Assembly: GCA_035591015.1 (NCBI GenBank)
Contig: JAXIUW010218062.1
Span: 61,679 to 125,678, forward strand
Direction of reading: 5' to 3'
Length of the DNA: 64,000 nt
DNA from: Cephalothrix simula
Taxonomy: Eukaryota; Nemertea; Palaeonemertea; Archinemertea; Cephalotrichidae
Part shown: positions 1 to 8,068 of the stretch, piece by piece
How positions within the stretch are numbered: position 1 is the stretch's first letter
Layout: each line of letters begins with the position of its first letter
Notes under the pieces: generated by a model
Databases searched by the model: none
What the model saw: the letters and a program-made list of their open reading frames with translations, nothing else
Told to the model about the DNA's origin: nothing
Program-made: the position numbers and the translations under genes

Positions 1-5
1 AGCAG

Positions 6-2246
6 CTAGTACGGGTCATCAGTGTACAAGAGTTGATTTTCTTCAGTATCAACTATTCCGCCATGCTTGGCACATTCTTGAAACGCTGTCTTGGCTTTAT
101 CTGGCTGATTGAGGCGGTGCAAGTACAATACGCCAAGATTATTCCAGCATTTAGCATGCTGAGGATTGGCTGCGAGGCATTTTTGAAACGCCTCTAGAGC
201 CATAGAAAAATCTTTCAGACTATAATAAGTCACCCCCAGCCAGTTCCAAGCTGCGGCAAAGCCCTCATCAACTACTAAAGCACGGCGAAAGTAATCTACA
301 GCATAGCGCAGCATTTGCCGCTTATATGACACATAGCCCAAGTTATACCAGCCCTGCGCACTGTCTGGCTCTAGTCTTGTATAGCGCATAAAGCAATTAT
401 AGGCGTCTTTAAGCTGACCAATCTCTGTTAATAATTCTCCGGCCTTAAACCAATCAGCACTGCTATGGCGATTGCTTTTAAGGCTTCGGCGCAACTCTTC
501 TAGCTTAATTAACTGCTCTTTTTCACCAACGTTTTGAGGCAAATCAAATAAAAGTTCTTTATTCCAGTTCGGTGCTGCCTGCGACAACCAGCGCTTAACT
601 TGCTGTGGTTTTTTTATTCTGCTAGACACCGTCCGAGCGGCATCTTCTTTACCCATGTTAGAGTAAATCTGCGCCAATAATCCCCATAAAAGATCATTAT
701 GCTGTAACTCTAAAATCTGTTCTTCTAACTCAGTCGCAAAAGCTTCTCCAGCACCGGCAAGGCCGTAGATATCTAATAGTTCTTCCCATATTTCAGGAAA
801 AAAAGCTGCGTGCAAACGCAAGTTTCGGATGGCTTTTAGGGCTAGCTCTGGCTTATTTGCTGCTATTAACCCTCGTGATAAGGTTATCCATAAGTAGTCA
901 TCTCGCAAAGTAGCTGATGCTTGGCTAAGGCAATCAAAGGCTTTTTCCCATTCTTGTTGCTCAATGTAGAGTCTGCCCAAGCTCTGCCAAGCAGAAAAGT
1001 TATCGGTGTTAATTTCTGTGAGCCGTAGCAACGCCTCAGTCCCCAGCTCTAATTGCTTCTGATAGATAAGCCCTTGTGCGATGCTCCAAAACAGATTCTT
1101 ATATTCTAAAGACAACTCAGGATTTTGACCACGAACAGTATTACTCCGTTCAGTATCAAAGCGCACAACAGTCTTATAGGCGGTTATAACAGAACCCGTT
1201 TGCAAGTAAAGGCCGGCCAACAACACCGTACTGCGCTCATCTAGCCCGTTTATTTGAGCTAGCTTTTCAAGATTAGCGATGGCACTTTCATAACTACCCA
1301 AGGCAATATCTGTGTCTATTAGCTGGGCTAATAATTCTCTTTGTTCAGGGTTGTCATCAAGTAAAATAACTAAGCACGGGCGCAGCTTACGATAATTACT
1401 GTGTCTGGTATACAGCTGCCGCAACATCTCTAGGGCATCATGATTAGTTTTATCTAGCTCAATAACTTTAGCTAAGCATTTTTCTGCCTCTGGAATACCC
1501 TTGTCTAAAAAATATCGGCTTAATCGCAACCATGCCTCAACATTCTGCTCATCGCACATTATGGCCTTACGAAAAGCATCTATGCCGTCATTGTCACGCT
1601 CTAATTTAAGATAACTATCGCCAATGGCCTGCCATGCATCGCTATGAAAGCTATCGTGCTTAAGGCAGTTCTCAAAGTGCAACGATGCCGTATGGTAGTC
1701 TTTACTCAAATAACTTATGCGCCCCAGCAGATAATGCGCTCCGGCTAAACGTGGACTATGCTCTATGGCAACTTGCAATAATTCTTCGGCACGGTCTAAA
1801 TCGTTCTGGTCAATCAGCAATGAAGCATAACAAAGATATACTGATGGATTGCGTGGATCATCCTGAATAGCCTTTTTGAGTATAACTTCGGCTTCGGCTT
1901 GGCGACCTAAATAAATCAGCAAACTGGCCAAATTAACCGCAGCATCTGTGTATTCTGGACTATGCTTTATAGCCTGCGCATAGGCTTGCTCGGCTTCTTC
2001 GTACTGCCCCAATCTGGTGTAAGATACGCCAATGTTAAAACATGCATCGGCATGCTCGGGATTAATACTTAAAATCCGTTGATAATATTTTAGAGCATTA
2101 TCATAATCGCCCGCCTCGCCATACAGCGTGGCGCAGTCAAAGGCCAACTGTATGTTATTGGGGTCATGATTACACTTCTTGACAAGGTCTTCAATTTTGT
2201 CAAGTAAATCAATCGCTTGAATACTAGGATTAGCTTGTGTAGCCAT
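6..2246 (-). CDS. Cytoplasmic tetratricopeptide-repeat (TPR) scaffold protein
   Basis: A protein of about 746 residues built almost wholly from TPR motifs. About eight lie in the first 280 residues, with the usual W/Y-LG-Y-A-P spacing. Four more near the C-terminus contain phrases such as GWYNLGYVSY and CWNNLGVLYL. There is no signal peptide or membrane segment, so it is probably a cytosolic protein-protein interaction scaffold. The reading frame extends to a GTG at 2282, but I prefer the ATG at 2246 (MATQANPS), because the extra residues would overlap the sigma-54 promoter of flgF. It is divergent from the flagellar operon, which suggests but does not prove a link to motility. The stop lies at 6-8, so the gene is complete. 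The exact partner is unknown. Confidence 0.8.
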   Translation of the reverse strand: MATQANPSIQAIDLLDKIEDLVKKCNHDPNNIQLAFDCATLYGEAGDYDNALKYYQRILSINPEHADACFNIGVSYTRLGQYEEAEQAYAQAIKHSPEYTDAAVNLASLLIYLGRQAEAEVILKKAIQDDPRNPSVYLCYASLLIDQNDLDRAEELLQVAIEHSPRLAGAHYLLGRISYLSKDYHTASLHFENCLKHDSFHSDAWQAIGDSYLKLERDNDGIDAFRKAIMCDEQNVEAWLRLSRYFLDKGIPEAEKCLAKVIELDKTNHDALEMLRQLYTRHSNYRKLRPCLVILLDDNPEQRELLAQLIDTDIALGSYESAIANLEKLAQINGLDERSTVLLAGLYLQTGSVITAYKTVVRFDTERSNTVRGQNPELSLEYKNLFWSIAQGLIYQKQLELGTEALLRLTEINTDNFSAWQSLGRLYIEQQEWEKAFDCLSQASATLRDDYLWITLSRGLIAANKPELALKAIRNLRLHAAFFPEIWEELLDIYGLAGAGEAFATELEEQILELQHNDLLWGLLAQIYSNMGKEDAARTVSSRIKKPQQVKRWLSQAAPNWNKELLFDLPQNVGEKEQLIKLEELRRSLKSNRHSSADWFKAGELLTEIGQLKDAYNCFMRYTRLEPDSAQGWYNLGYVSYKRQMLRYAVDYFRRALVVDEGFAAAWNWLGVTYYSLKDFSMALEAFQKCLAANPQHAKCWNNLGVLYLHRLNQPDKAKTAFQECAKHGGIVDTEENQLLYTDDPY

Positions 2247-2276
2247 TACTCTGCAGATTGCCTTCACCACTGTGCA

Positions 2277-2291
2277 TGGCACAACGCTTGC
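2277..2291 (+). promoter_or_regulatory. Sigma-54 (RpoN) promoter of the flgF operon
   Basis: TGGCAC, five bases, then TTGC: the GG and GC doublets are ten bases apart, exactly the sigma-54 -24/-12 arrangement. It lies 48 bases before the flgF start, which places a transcription start near 2303. An imperfect inverted repeat (TTACAG, six bases, CTGTAA) follows at about 2293-2310. RpoN control of hook-basal-body genes is established in Vibrio, Pseudomonas, Campylobacter and several deltaproteobacteria; its use here is inference from the motif. Confidence 0.75.
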
Positions 2292-2338
2292 TTTACAGAT
2301 ACTGCTGTAAGCATAAACTGCATACTATACAAACTACG

Positions 2339-3118
2339 ATGAATCCACAAGGCATATACACTTTAGTTTCTTATGGAAAGACCCTGCAAAAGAACATGGA
2401 GGGCATTTCTAACAATTTAGCTAACATTCAATCAAGCGGTTATAAGGGCGACCAGCCTGCGTTTCAATCTTTATTTGCTAAAAGTTACGGTGTTCCATCG
2501 CAAAGTGATGAAGAGGTTTTTGCTCATCACGAGCATTTAGCACCCTATACAGGGGTGGGTACTCTATATGTTTCTATTGCAGCGATGGGTACGAATTATG
2601 ATCAGGGTGATTTTAGACAGACTGGTAATCCGTATGATGTTGCCATTATGGATCAAAATGCCTTTTTTAGCATTGATACTGCACGTGGAGAGCGCTATAC
2701 CCGTGCCGGAAACTTTATGCGTAGTACCGATGGTCAGCTGATAACCAGTAACGGCTATCCGGTTATTGGTCAGAACGGCCCCATAATGATTCAGGGAGAA
2801 AATTTTGGAGTCGGCGAAGACGGCTCGGTTAGCGTAGATAATCAGATTGTAGATCGATTAAAAATAGTTTCATTTCCCGATCCATACAAACTGATGAAGA
2901 CCGGTGGCTCATTATTTGCGTCACCTTTAGCGGGCAATGAGCCTCAAATAGTTGAAGGCGCACGCTTGCTGCAAAGTACCCTAGAGGGTTCTAACGTAAA
3001 TACATTTTCAGAGATGGTGCGCATGATTGATGCTAATCGATCATATTCGTCAATGCGGCGCATATTAACATCTGCCGACCTTGCCAATGAGCAGGCCATA
3101 AGTTTAGGTAACGTATAA
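2339..3118 (+). CDS. flgF: Flagellar proximal-rod protein FlgF
   Basis: A 259-residue rod protein of the flagellar basal body, exported by the flagellar type III apparatus. The N-terminus (MNPQGIYTLVSYGKTLQKNM, then GISNNLANIQSSGYK) is the conserved rod/hook family motif with the ANN-type asparagines. The C-terminus (EMVRMIDANRSYSS) is the matching coiled-coil segment. The open frame begins upstream at 2258, but the ATG at 2339 aligns with the family start and lies downstream of the sigma-54 promoter. It is the first gene of the flg operon, with flgG starting 27 bases after its stop. FlgF is separated from FlgG by its shorter length, its first position and its less canonical central region. 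Confidence 0.9.
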   Translation: MNPQGIYTLVSYGKTLQKNMEGISNNLANIQSSGYKGDQPAFQSLFAKSYGVPSQSDEEVFAHHEHLAPYTGVGTLYVSIAAMGTNYDQGDFRQTGNPYDVAIMDQNAFFSIDTARGERYTRAGNFMRSTDGQLITSNGYPVIGQNGPIMIQGENFGVGEDGSVSVDNQIVDRLKIVSFPDPYKLMKTGGSLFASPLAGNEPQIVEGARLLQSTLEGSNVNTFSEMVRMIDANRSYSSMRRILTSADLANEQAISLGNV

Positions 3119-3145
3119 AGTCGTAAGACAGGGAGACATAGCACT

Positions 3146-3934
3146 ATGATGCGTTCATTATTTTCTGCCGCCACAGGCATGGGGGCTCACCAAAAGCAAA
3201 TTGATACCGTAGCCAACAATCTAGCCAACGTAGGCACGGTGGGCTTTAAGAAAAGCCGCAATAATTTTCAAGATCTTCTGTATCAGATTGAGCGTCCGGC
3301 CGGAGCAACTTCATCGCAGAATACCATACTGCCAGCGGGTATTTTCTCTGGTCATGGTGTTCAGCTAGTATCAACAGATAAGCTCTTTACCCAAGGCGAC
3401 ATGCGTAACACCAATGCCGAGCTAGATATAGCTATTGAAGGCGATGGTTTTTTTCAGATTATTCAACCCAACGGGTCTATTGCTTACTCTAGAGCGGGCA
3501 ATTTTCAGCGTGATCAACAGGGCAGAATGGTTACTCAGAACGGCTTTCCGACTGAGCCAGAAATTCTTATTCCTCAAGATACGCGTACGGTTCAAGTTGG
3601 TGCAGACGGAACAGTAACCGCCTTAATTGGGCAAGAAACCCTGCCCACAGTTATTGGCAACATTCAGTTAGCACGCTTTATTAACCCTAGTGGATTAACT
3701 CCCTTGGGCAAAAACCTTTACAATACATCGGCCTCATCGGGAGCACCCATAGTGGAAAATCCGGGTGAAAATAACATGGGTACTCTAAATCAGTTCTTTT
3801 TAGAAATATCCAACGTTAGCGTAGTTGAAGAAATGATTAATATGATCATGGCTCAGCGTTCGTACGAGGTTAACTCTAAGTCTATCCAGACTTCTGATGA
3901 AATGCTGCAAACAGCTAACCAATTGGTTCGCTAA
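3146..3934 (+). CDS. flgG: Flagellar distal-rod protein FlgG
   Basis: 262 residues, the usual FlgG length. It starts MMRSLFSAATGMGAHQKQID, followed by VANNLANVGTVGFKKSR, the diagnostic FlgG N-terminus. The C-terminal segment (VEEMINMIMAQRSYEVNSKSI) is the conserved D0 helix. It forms the distal rod crossing the periplasm inside the P and L rings. A ribosome-binding site (AGGGAGA) precedes the ATG. It lies in the flgFGAHIJ series with short gaps and no internal promoter that I can see. Confidence 0.97.
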   Translation: MMRSLFSAATGMGAHQKQIDTVANNLANVGTVGFKKSRNNFQDLLYQIERPAGATSSQNTILPAGIFSGHGVQLVSTDKLFTQGDMRNTNAELDIAIEGDGFFQIIQPNGSIAYSRAGNFQRDQQGRMVTQNGFPTEPEILIPQDTRTVQVGADGTVTALIGQETLPTVIGNIQLARFINPSGLTPLGKNLYNTSASSGAPIVENPGENNMGTLNQFFLEISNVSVVEEMINMIMAQRSYEVNSKSIQTSDEMLQTANQLVR

Positions 3935-3962
3935 TTTAGAATAAGAAACTAGAAACTAAGCC

Positions 3963-4946
3963 ATGAAATATAAAGGCATAATTCGCTTTGCAGTCCTAAC
4001 GGCACTGCTACAGTCAGCACTGGCATTCAATACAGTCTATGCCGTTAGTATTGTGATTGATGTTTCTCCAGAAATCGCAGTTAATAATAGCAGCGTTAAA
4101 CTGGGTGAAATAGGCGAAGTCAGCGGAGCTAATCACCAGTTAGTTGAATTATTTAAGGGCATTGCGCTGGGTAGGTCTCCCCTCCCCGGACGCAGCCTCA
4201 GACTAAGCAAAGCTCTGCTTGATTCTAGGATTAAGCAAAAAGTTGGCAAAAAGCATAACTATATTATCAACATGCCTAACAGCGTACTGATTACTCGTCA
4301 GGCGCAAATTGTAACGGCTTCTGAAATTGAAGCGCATCTTCTTGAACATATTGAAGATAGATTTAGCGAGGGTGAAGCTCACACAGAAATAGAGATTACC
4401 TCACGCATCTCTGATGTAAAGGTTCCTTTAGGTGAGCTGTTTTGGAATATTAAGCAAAATGGACGAACTATTAATGCTAGTCCTTTAAGCAGTTATCATA
4501 TGTCTATTGAGCAAAATGGCCAAGTTGTGTGGCAGGGCATATTTCAGGTTCGCAAAAAGATTTACAAAGACGTGGTTCAAGCTAGGCGCAGCATTAATCG
4601 CAATGCCATAATTGGTGCTGATGATGTAGAGCTGGTGCGTCAAGATATTACCCGTAATACTGGCGACAAATACATTTATAACTTGAATGAGGCCATTGGA
4701 CGGGTTGCTAAACGTGGATTAGCTGCTGGCGAAGGTTTGCGAGAGGGCGTAGTAGTTAAGGCACTTGATGTAAAAGAAGGTTCGGCGGTTACCGTGATTT
4801 ATCAGGGCAAGCATTTTAGCCTTAAAAGCCCTGCAGTAGTAATGATAGGTGCCTCATTAGGCGATTTTATTCCAGTTAAAAACTTGCAGTCTGGCAAAAT
4901 TATCCACGGCATTTTAACTGATGCTGATACGGTCAAAATAGATTAA
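3963..4946 (+). CDS. flgA: Flagellar P-ring assembly chaperone FlgA (long form)
   Basis: 327 residues with an N-terminal Sec signal peptide (about residues 1-27, ending near VYA). The C-terminal half holds a SAF-type domain: paired phrases RRSINRNAIIGADDVELVRQ and KRGLAAGEGLREGVV, then a final beta domain (GSAVTVIYQGKHFSL). FlgA is a periplasmic chaperone for FlgI polymerisation around the rod. The protein is longer than the ~220-residue enterobacterial form because of an N-terminal region of about 120 residues, which is common in deltaproteobacterial FlgA. It sits between flgG and flgH in a single transcription unit. Confidence 0.9.
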   Translation: MKYKGIIRFAVLTALLQSALAFNTVYAVSIVIDVSPEIAVNNSSVKLGEIGEVSGANHQLVELFKGIALGRSPLPGRSLRLSKALLDSRIKQKVGKKHNYIINMPNSVLITRQAQIVTASEIEAHLLEHIEDRFSEGEAHTEIEITSRISDVKVPLGELFWNIKQNGRTINASPLSSYHMSIEQNGQVVWQGIFQVRKKIYKDVVQARRSINRNAIIGADDVELVRQDITRNTGDKYIYNLNEAIGRVAKRGLAAGEGLREGVVVKALDVKEGSAVTVIYQGKHFSLKSPAVVMIGASLGDFIPVKNLQSGKIIHGILTDADTVKID

Positions 4947-4954
4947 TAGATTAA

Positions 4955-5620
4955 ATGCAAAAGCTATCATCATCGCACTTAATAATTAGTCTGGGACTAA
5001 TGCTGTGTATCTTCTTGGGTGGCTGTTCTAACGAAGAAATTATGCCCATTAATCTGCCCGGGCCCGCAAATGCGCAGCAAGATAATCTGGCCATGATTAA
5101 CGGCTTAACCCAACAGCAGCAAACCACAGGCACTGGTGCCTATGAAGGCTCGTTATGGAGCGGCATTGCCTCATGGGGCAATTTGCTTCGTGATAATCGT
5201 GCTCGTTATCCGGGCGACTTGCTAACGGTTACTGACTTACAGCAAATATCTGATTTAGCAAAACTTCCCGTTGAAGAAGCTAACTTTACTCCAGAACAGC
5301 TGGCTCTTAGTCCCGAGGCTCGCTATCAGTACATATTGCAGCAAATATCCAGAGAGCAAAATGGAATACTAAGCAATGTTAATCAGATTGAAGTAGAGGT
5401 GCTACAGTCTTTGCCCAATGGCAACATGATGGTTTTTGGGTCTTATCCTCCGGTATATCGCCATCAGAATCGGGTTAAATACGTAGTGTCATTAAGCGGA
5501 ATAGTGCAGCCTTCGGATGTATCTGCTGATAATTCAATTAGTGCGCTCAAAGTCAGCCGTGCCGATTATAGAATAACACGCTTCGTAACGGCTCCAGCTA
5601 ATCCTCCTAACCCAGGTTAA
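4955..5620 (+). CDS. flgH: Flagellar L-ring lipoprotein FlgH
   Basis: 221 residues with a lipoprotein signal: hydrophobic LGLMLCIFLGG then C, a clear lipobox (LGGC) with Cys at about residue 24. The FlgH core follows: SLWSGIASWGNLLRDNRARYPGDLLTV, with the conserved SL(W/F) and D-R-A-GD residues, and a C-terminal region including NGNMMVFGSYPPVYRHQNRVKYVVSLSGIVQPSDVSADNSI. It forms the outer-membrane L ring, so its presence is direct evidence of an outer membrane. The start lies 8 bases after the flgA stop, and flgI follows after 2 bases. Confidence 0.95.
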   Translation: MQKLSSSHLIISLGLMLCIFLGGCSNEEIMPINLPGPANAQQDNLAMINGLTQQQQTTGTGAYEGSLWSGIASWGNLLRDNRARYPGDLLTVTDLQQISDLAKLPVEEANFTPEQLALSPEARYQYILQQISREQNGILSNVNQIEVEVLQSLPNGNMMVFGSYPPVYRHQNRVKYVVSLSGIVQPSDVSADNSISALKVSRADYRITRFVTAPANPPNPG

Positions 5621-5622
5621 AC

Positions 5623-6708
5623 ATGCCAACACACTTAAAAAATATCATGAACAACATGCTTAGGAATGGCCGAATACTATTTCTTTTATTGTGTGCGCTA
5701 TGGATGAGTGCCGATGTGGCCTTAGCCATTCGTGTTAAAGATGTCGCCTACCTACGTGGCGCTCGCTATAACCAGCTAATTGGCTATGGTCTAGTGGTTG
5801 GTCTTGATGGAACGGGCGACAGTGCCGGTAGCTTACTGGCACGTGCTCCACTGCGTAACGCACTAGAAAGAATGGGCATATCTATAGAATCTAATGATGT
5901 GGTTGGCCAAAGTATTGCCGGAGTTTTAGTCACTACGTCCCTGCCACCCTTCTCTAAGTCGGGCTCAAGGCTTGATGTAACCGTAGACACTTTGGGTGAT
6001 GCGTCATCATTGCGGGGCGGAACGCTAATGTACACGCTACTTTATGGCCCAGATCAATTAGTTTATGCAACTGCTCAGGGTGCTCTTGCTGCTATTCCTA
6101 AGGGCATTGAACGTGGTGCTGGCGGTAATAATGTTGACCAAAAATCTAATCTAGTACCCACCAAAAGTTATGTTTTGGGCGGAGCTTTGGTTGAAAATGA
6201 GCTTGATCTAAAACTTAATACCCGAACACGCCTTTATTTTAATTTGCAAAAAAGCGACTTTACCACTGCCTTTCGGTTGGCAGAAATAATCAATCGTGAA
6301 TTAGGTGACAATACCGCTAGAGCCAAAGATAGCGGTGCTGTGGAGGTTTTGGTACCCAAAAGCTATTTAGGGCGCTCGGTTGAGTTAGTCGCTCGCATTG
6401 AAAACTTAGAAATATTGCCCAGCAATGAAGCCGTTGTAGTTATTGACCAGCGCACCGGTTCTGTGGTTATGGGGCAGCATGTTCGTATCTCACCCATTGC
6501 TATATCTTATGGCACTTTAAGCATTGATATTGGCGGTACTGTTGACCAACAGCTTGGTGACGATGTGTTTTTATTTAAGGGCGAAGTTGACCTAAAAGAG
6601 ATTGTAGACGGTCTTAACAAAATTGGTGCTTCTAGCTACGATTTGGTTGAAATATTAAAAATAATTGATGCGGCTGGGGCTTTGTATGCCCGGCTTGAAT
6701 TCCGATAA
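5623..6708 (+). CDS. flgI: Flagellar P-ring protein FlgI
   Basis: 361 residues, the typical length, with a Sec signal peptide (hydrophobic FLLLCALWMSADVALA) followed at once by IRVKDVAYLRGARYNQLIGYG, the family signature. Further FlgI landmarks are GLVVGLDGTGDS, SLRGGTLMYTLLYG, VVVIDQRTGSVVMGQHVRISP and the C-terminal DLVEILKIIDAAGALYARLE. It assembles the periplasmic P ring around the rod with help from FlgA. Start alternatives at MNNM (about 9 residues in) keep the signal peptide intact and cannot be excluded. Confidence 0.97.
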   Translation: MPTHLKNIMNNMLRNGRILFLLLCALWMSADVALAIRVKDVAYLRGARYNQLIGYGLVVGLDGTGDSAGSLLARAPLRNALERMGISIESNDVVGQSIAGVLVTTSLPPFSKSGSRLDVTVDTLGDASSLRGGTLMYTLLYGPDQLVYATAQGALAAIPKGIERGAGGNNVDQKSNLVPTKSYVLGGALVENELDLKLNTRTRLYFNLQKSDFTTAFRLAEIINRELGDNTARAKDSGAVEVLVPKSYLGRSVELVARIENLEILPSNEAVVVIDQRTGSVVMGQHVRISPIAISYGTLSIDIGGTVDQQLGDDVFLFKGEVDLKEIVDGLNKIGASSYDLVEILKIIDAAGALYARLEFR

Positions 6709-6716
6709 AGGTTTAT

Positions 6717-7007
6717 ATGCGAACAGATATATTTCCTCAGATAACTTATCAAAATAATCTTGATAAAGCAGGCAGAGTGCAAAGTGCCGCTCAGAGAAAA
6801 GATGAACTGCGTCAAGCAGCTCTTGAATTTGAGGCTTTATTTTTAGAGCAGATGATGAAAGAGATGCGCCAAAGTCTGCCTGAAGATCAACTAATTCCGA
6901 CCGAACCTATTTTTGTAGAAATGCTAGATGGCGAGCTGGTACGGAAAGTCATAGAAAATGGCGGCATTGGCATGGCCAAGCTGGTTGAAGACTCATTCAA
7001 CGATTAA
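6717..7007 (+). CDS. flgJ: Rod-binding protein, FlgJ N-terminal domain only
   Basis: 96 residues matching the rod-binding half of FlgJ: ALEFEALFLEQMMKEMRQSLP followed by E-M-D-GG-GMA (EMLDGELVRKVIENGGIGMA). The peptidoglycan hydrolase half found in enterobacterial FlgJ is absent, as is usual outside beta- and gammaproteobacteria, so a separate lytic enzyme must open the wall for the rod. It starts 8 bases after flgI and ends the first segment of the flg operon; a 212-base gap follows before flgM. Confidence 0.88.
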   Translation: MRTDIFPQITYQNNLDKAGRVQSAAQRKDELRQAALEFEALFLEQMMKEMRQSLPEDQLIPTEPIFVEMLDGELVRKVIENGGIGMAKLVEDSFND

Positions 7008-7038
7008 TTTGCATTAGTAATCTTAGCCTATTAATAAT

Positions 7039-7065
7039 TCAGTTATCGCCCTTAAATGCCGATAA
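7039..7065 (+). promoter_or_regulatory. Possible sigma-28 promoter upstream of flgM
   Basis: GCCGATAA at 7058-7065 is an exact match to the FliA/sigma-28 -10 consensus. Fifteen bases upstream is TCAG, a partial match to the -35 consensus (TAAA or TCAA). The same octamer precedes fliW with a perfect -35. FlgM commonly has its own sigma-28 promoter, which fits. The site also lies in an inverted repeat (GTTATCG...CGATAAC), which is an alternative explanation. Confidence 0.5.
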
Positions 7066-7171
7066 CGTTTACGTAGTTGAGACGGTTATTGCAATCGCTA
7101 TAGCATGTAGGTAGAGTTTGTTGCAGAATGTTGCTGTGTAATGTAACTAATAATGTCACTACAATGCACAA

Positions 7172-7194
7172 AAGGAATGAATTTAGCATTCCTT
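7172..7194 (+). other. Perfect 8-bp hairpin in the flgM leader
   Basis: AAGGAATG, seven bases, CATTCCTT, placed 26 bases before the flgM start. A GGA sits in the 5' arm, and a second AGGA forms the ribosome-binding site (GCAGGAGAC). Two spaced GGA motifs are the usual CsrA target arrangement, but a T-run is missing, so a terminator is unlikely. The role is unproven. Confidence 0.45.
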
Positions 7195-7219
7195 ATAGTT
7201 GCATTAGCAGGAGACACTC

Positions 7220-7522
7220 ATGAAGATTAACACATACAAACCAGAAAAAATTGATGGGGGCACTAGCTCACCCAAGCGTAGCGAACAAAGAACCCCAAGT
7301 GCTCAAACAGAACAATCTCAGCAGATAGATTCAGGCTTAAAAAGGTCTGAATATTTACGGAATATCCAAAATAGCATCAACGATGCGCCCGATGTTCGTA
7401 GCGATTTAGTCAAGCACATCAAGGCCAAAATTGTCAGCGGTGAGTATCAAATTGATGAGGGTAAGCTCGCTGATAATCTGCTCAAGTCTTCACTAGATGA
7501 AGATATTGAACCACAGGGCTAG
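7220..7522 (+). CDS. flgM: Anti-sigma-28 factor FlgM
   Basis: 100 residues with the FlgM organisation: a polar, disordered N-terminal half rich in S, T, Q and K, and a C-terminal helical sigma-28 binding region (PDVRSDLVKHIKAKIVSGEYQIDEGKLADNLLKS). The phrase I-V-SG-Y-ID--K-A--LL is the recognisable family motif. FlgM holds sigma-28 inactive until the hook is complete and FlgM is exported. A good ribosome-binding site (AGGAGA) precedes the ATG. flgN follows after six bases, so the two are co-transcribed, as in many bacteria. Confidence 0.9.
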   Translation: MKINTYKPEKIDGGTSSPKRSEQRTPSAQTEQSQQIDSGLKRSEYLRNIQNSINDAPDVRSDLVKHIKAKIVSGEYQIDEGKLADNLLKSSLDEDIEPQG

Positions 7523-7528
7523 GCGACC

Positions 7529-8011
7529 ATGCCTGAAGATTTTTATTCTAAGTTACTAGCCATCCTTGATGAGCAGGTGCAACTACACGTTAATCTGCGT
7601 AGCTGTCTTGAGTACGAACTTGCCAATGATGGTCAGCTAGATAGCAATGATTTTTTAGGCGTTCAGCGTCAAAAACAGAGTCTTGCCGAGCGTTCAAGAA
7701 TAATAGAAAACAAGCGTTTGCAACTGTTCAATAATTCTTTTACAGAGCATTTGCCACGACTGGCTGAAATTATTAAGCACGCCCCTGATCAACATGCCAA
7801 CAAACTTACCCAGTATCGTCTTGATTTAAGTAAGTTAGCTGATCAAATCAAGCACCTTACGCAAAAAACATCGGCACGTGCCAATGCACGTCTTATCGCA
7901 ATAAATTCAACCCTCAAAGCCATTTATGATTATGCATCACGCTACAGCGTGTACTCATCTAGTGGCACCTTAGCAAATAAACCGCCTAGTTTTCGTAAAA
8001 CATCAGTCTAG
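7529..8011 (+). CDS. flgN: FlgN-family export chaperone
   Basis: 160 residues, predicted to be almost all helical and coiled-coil, with no signal or membrane segment. The sequence resembles FlgN weakly (an N-terminal helix LLAILDEQVQLHVNLRSCLEYE, then an LAERSRIIENKR segment). The call rests mainly on length, helicity and position between flgM and flgK, which is where the chaperone for the FlgK and FlgL junction proteins is normally encoded. No other function is suggested by the sequence. Confidence 0.75.
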   Translation: MPEDFYSKLLAILDEQVQLHVNLRSCLEYELANDGQLDSNDFLGVQRQKQSLAERSRIIENKRLQLFNNSFTEHLPRLAEIIKHAPDQHANKLTQYRLDLSKLADQIKHLTQKTSARANARLIAINSTLKAIYDYASRYSVYSSSGTLANKPPSFRKTSV

Positions 8012-8012
8012 T

Positions 8013-8027
8013 TGGCAAGAGCATTGC
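8013..8027 (+). promoter_or_regulatory. Sigma-54 promoter upstream of flgK
   Basis: TGGCAA, five bases, TTGC, with the GG and GC doublets ten bases apart. It starts two bases after the flgN stop and about 42 bases before the flgK start, which would give a leader of about 30 bases. Together with the flgF site this indicates that flgK-flgL can be transcribed independently of flgM-flgN. Confidence 0.65.
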
Positions 8028-8068
8028 TTTAACATAACTGAAGAAGTTTTTTTTATACGAGATGCTTT

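Noticed and set aside
7172-7194. Rho-independent terminator in the flgM leader
   Set aside because: The hairpin lacks a T-run.
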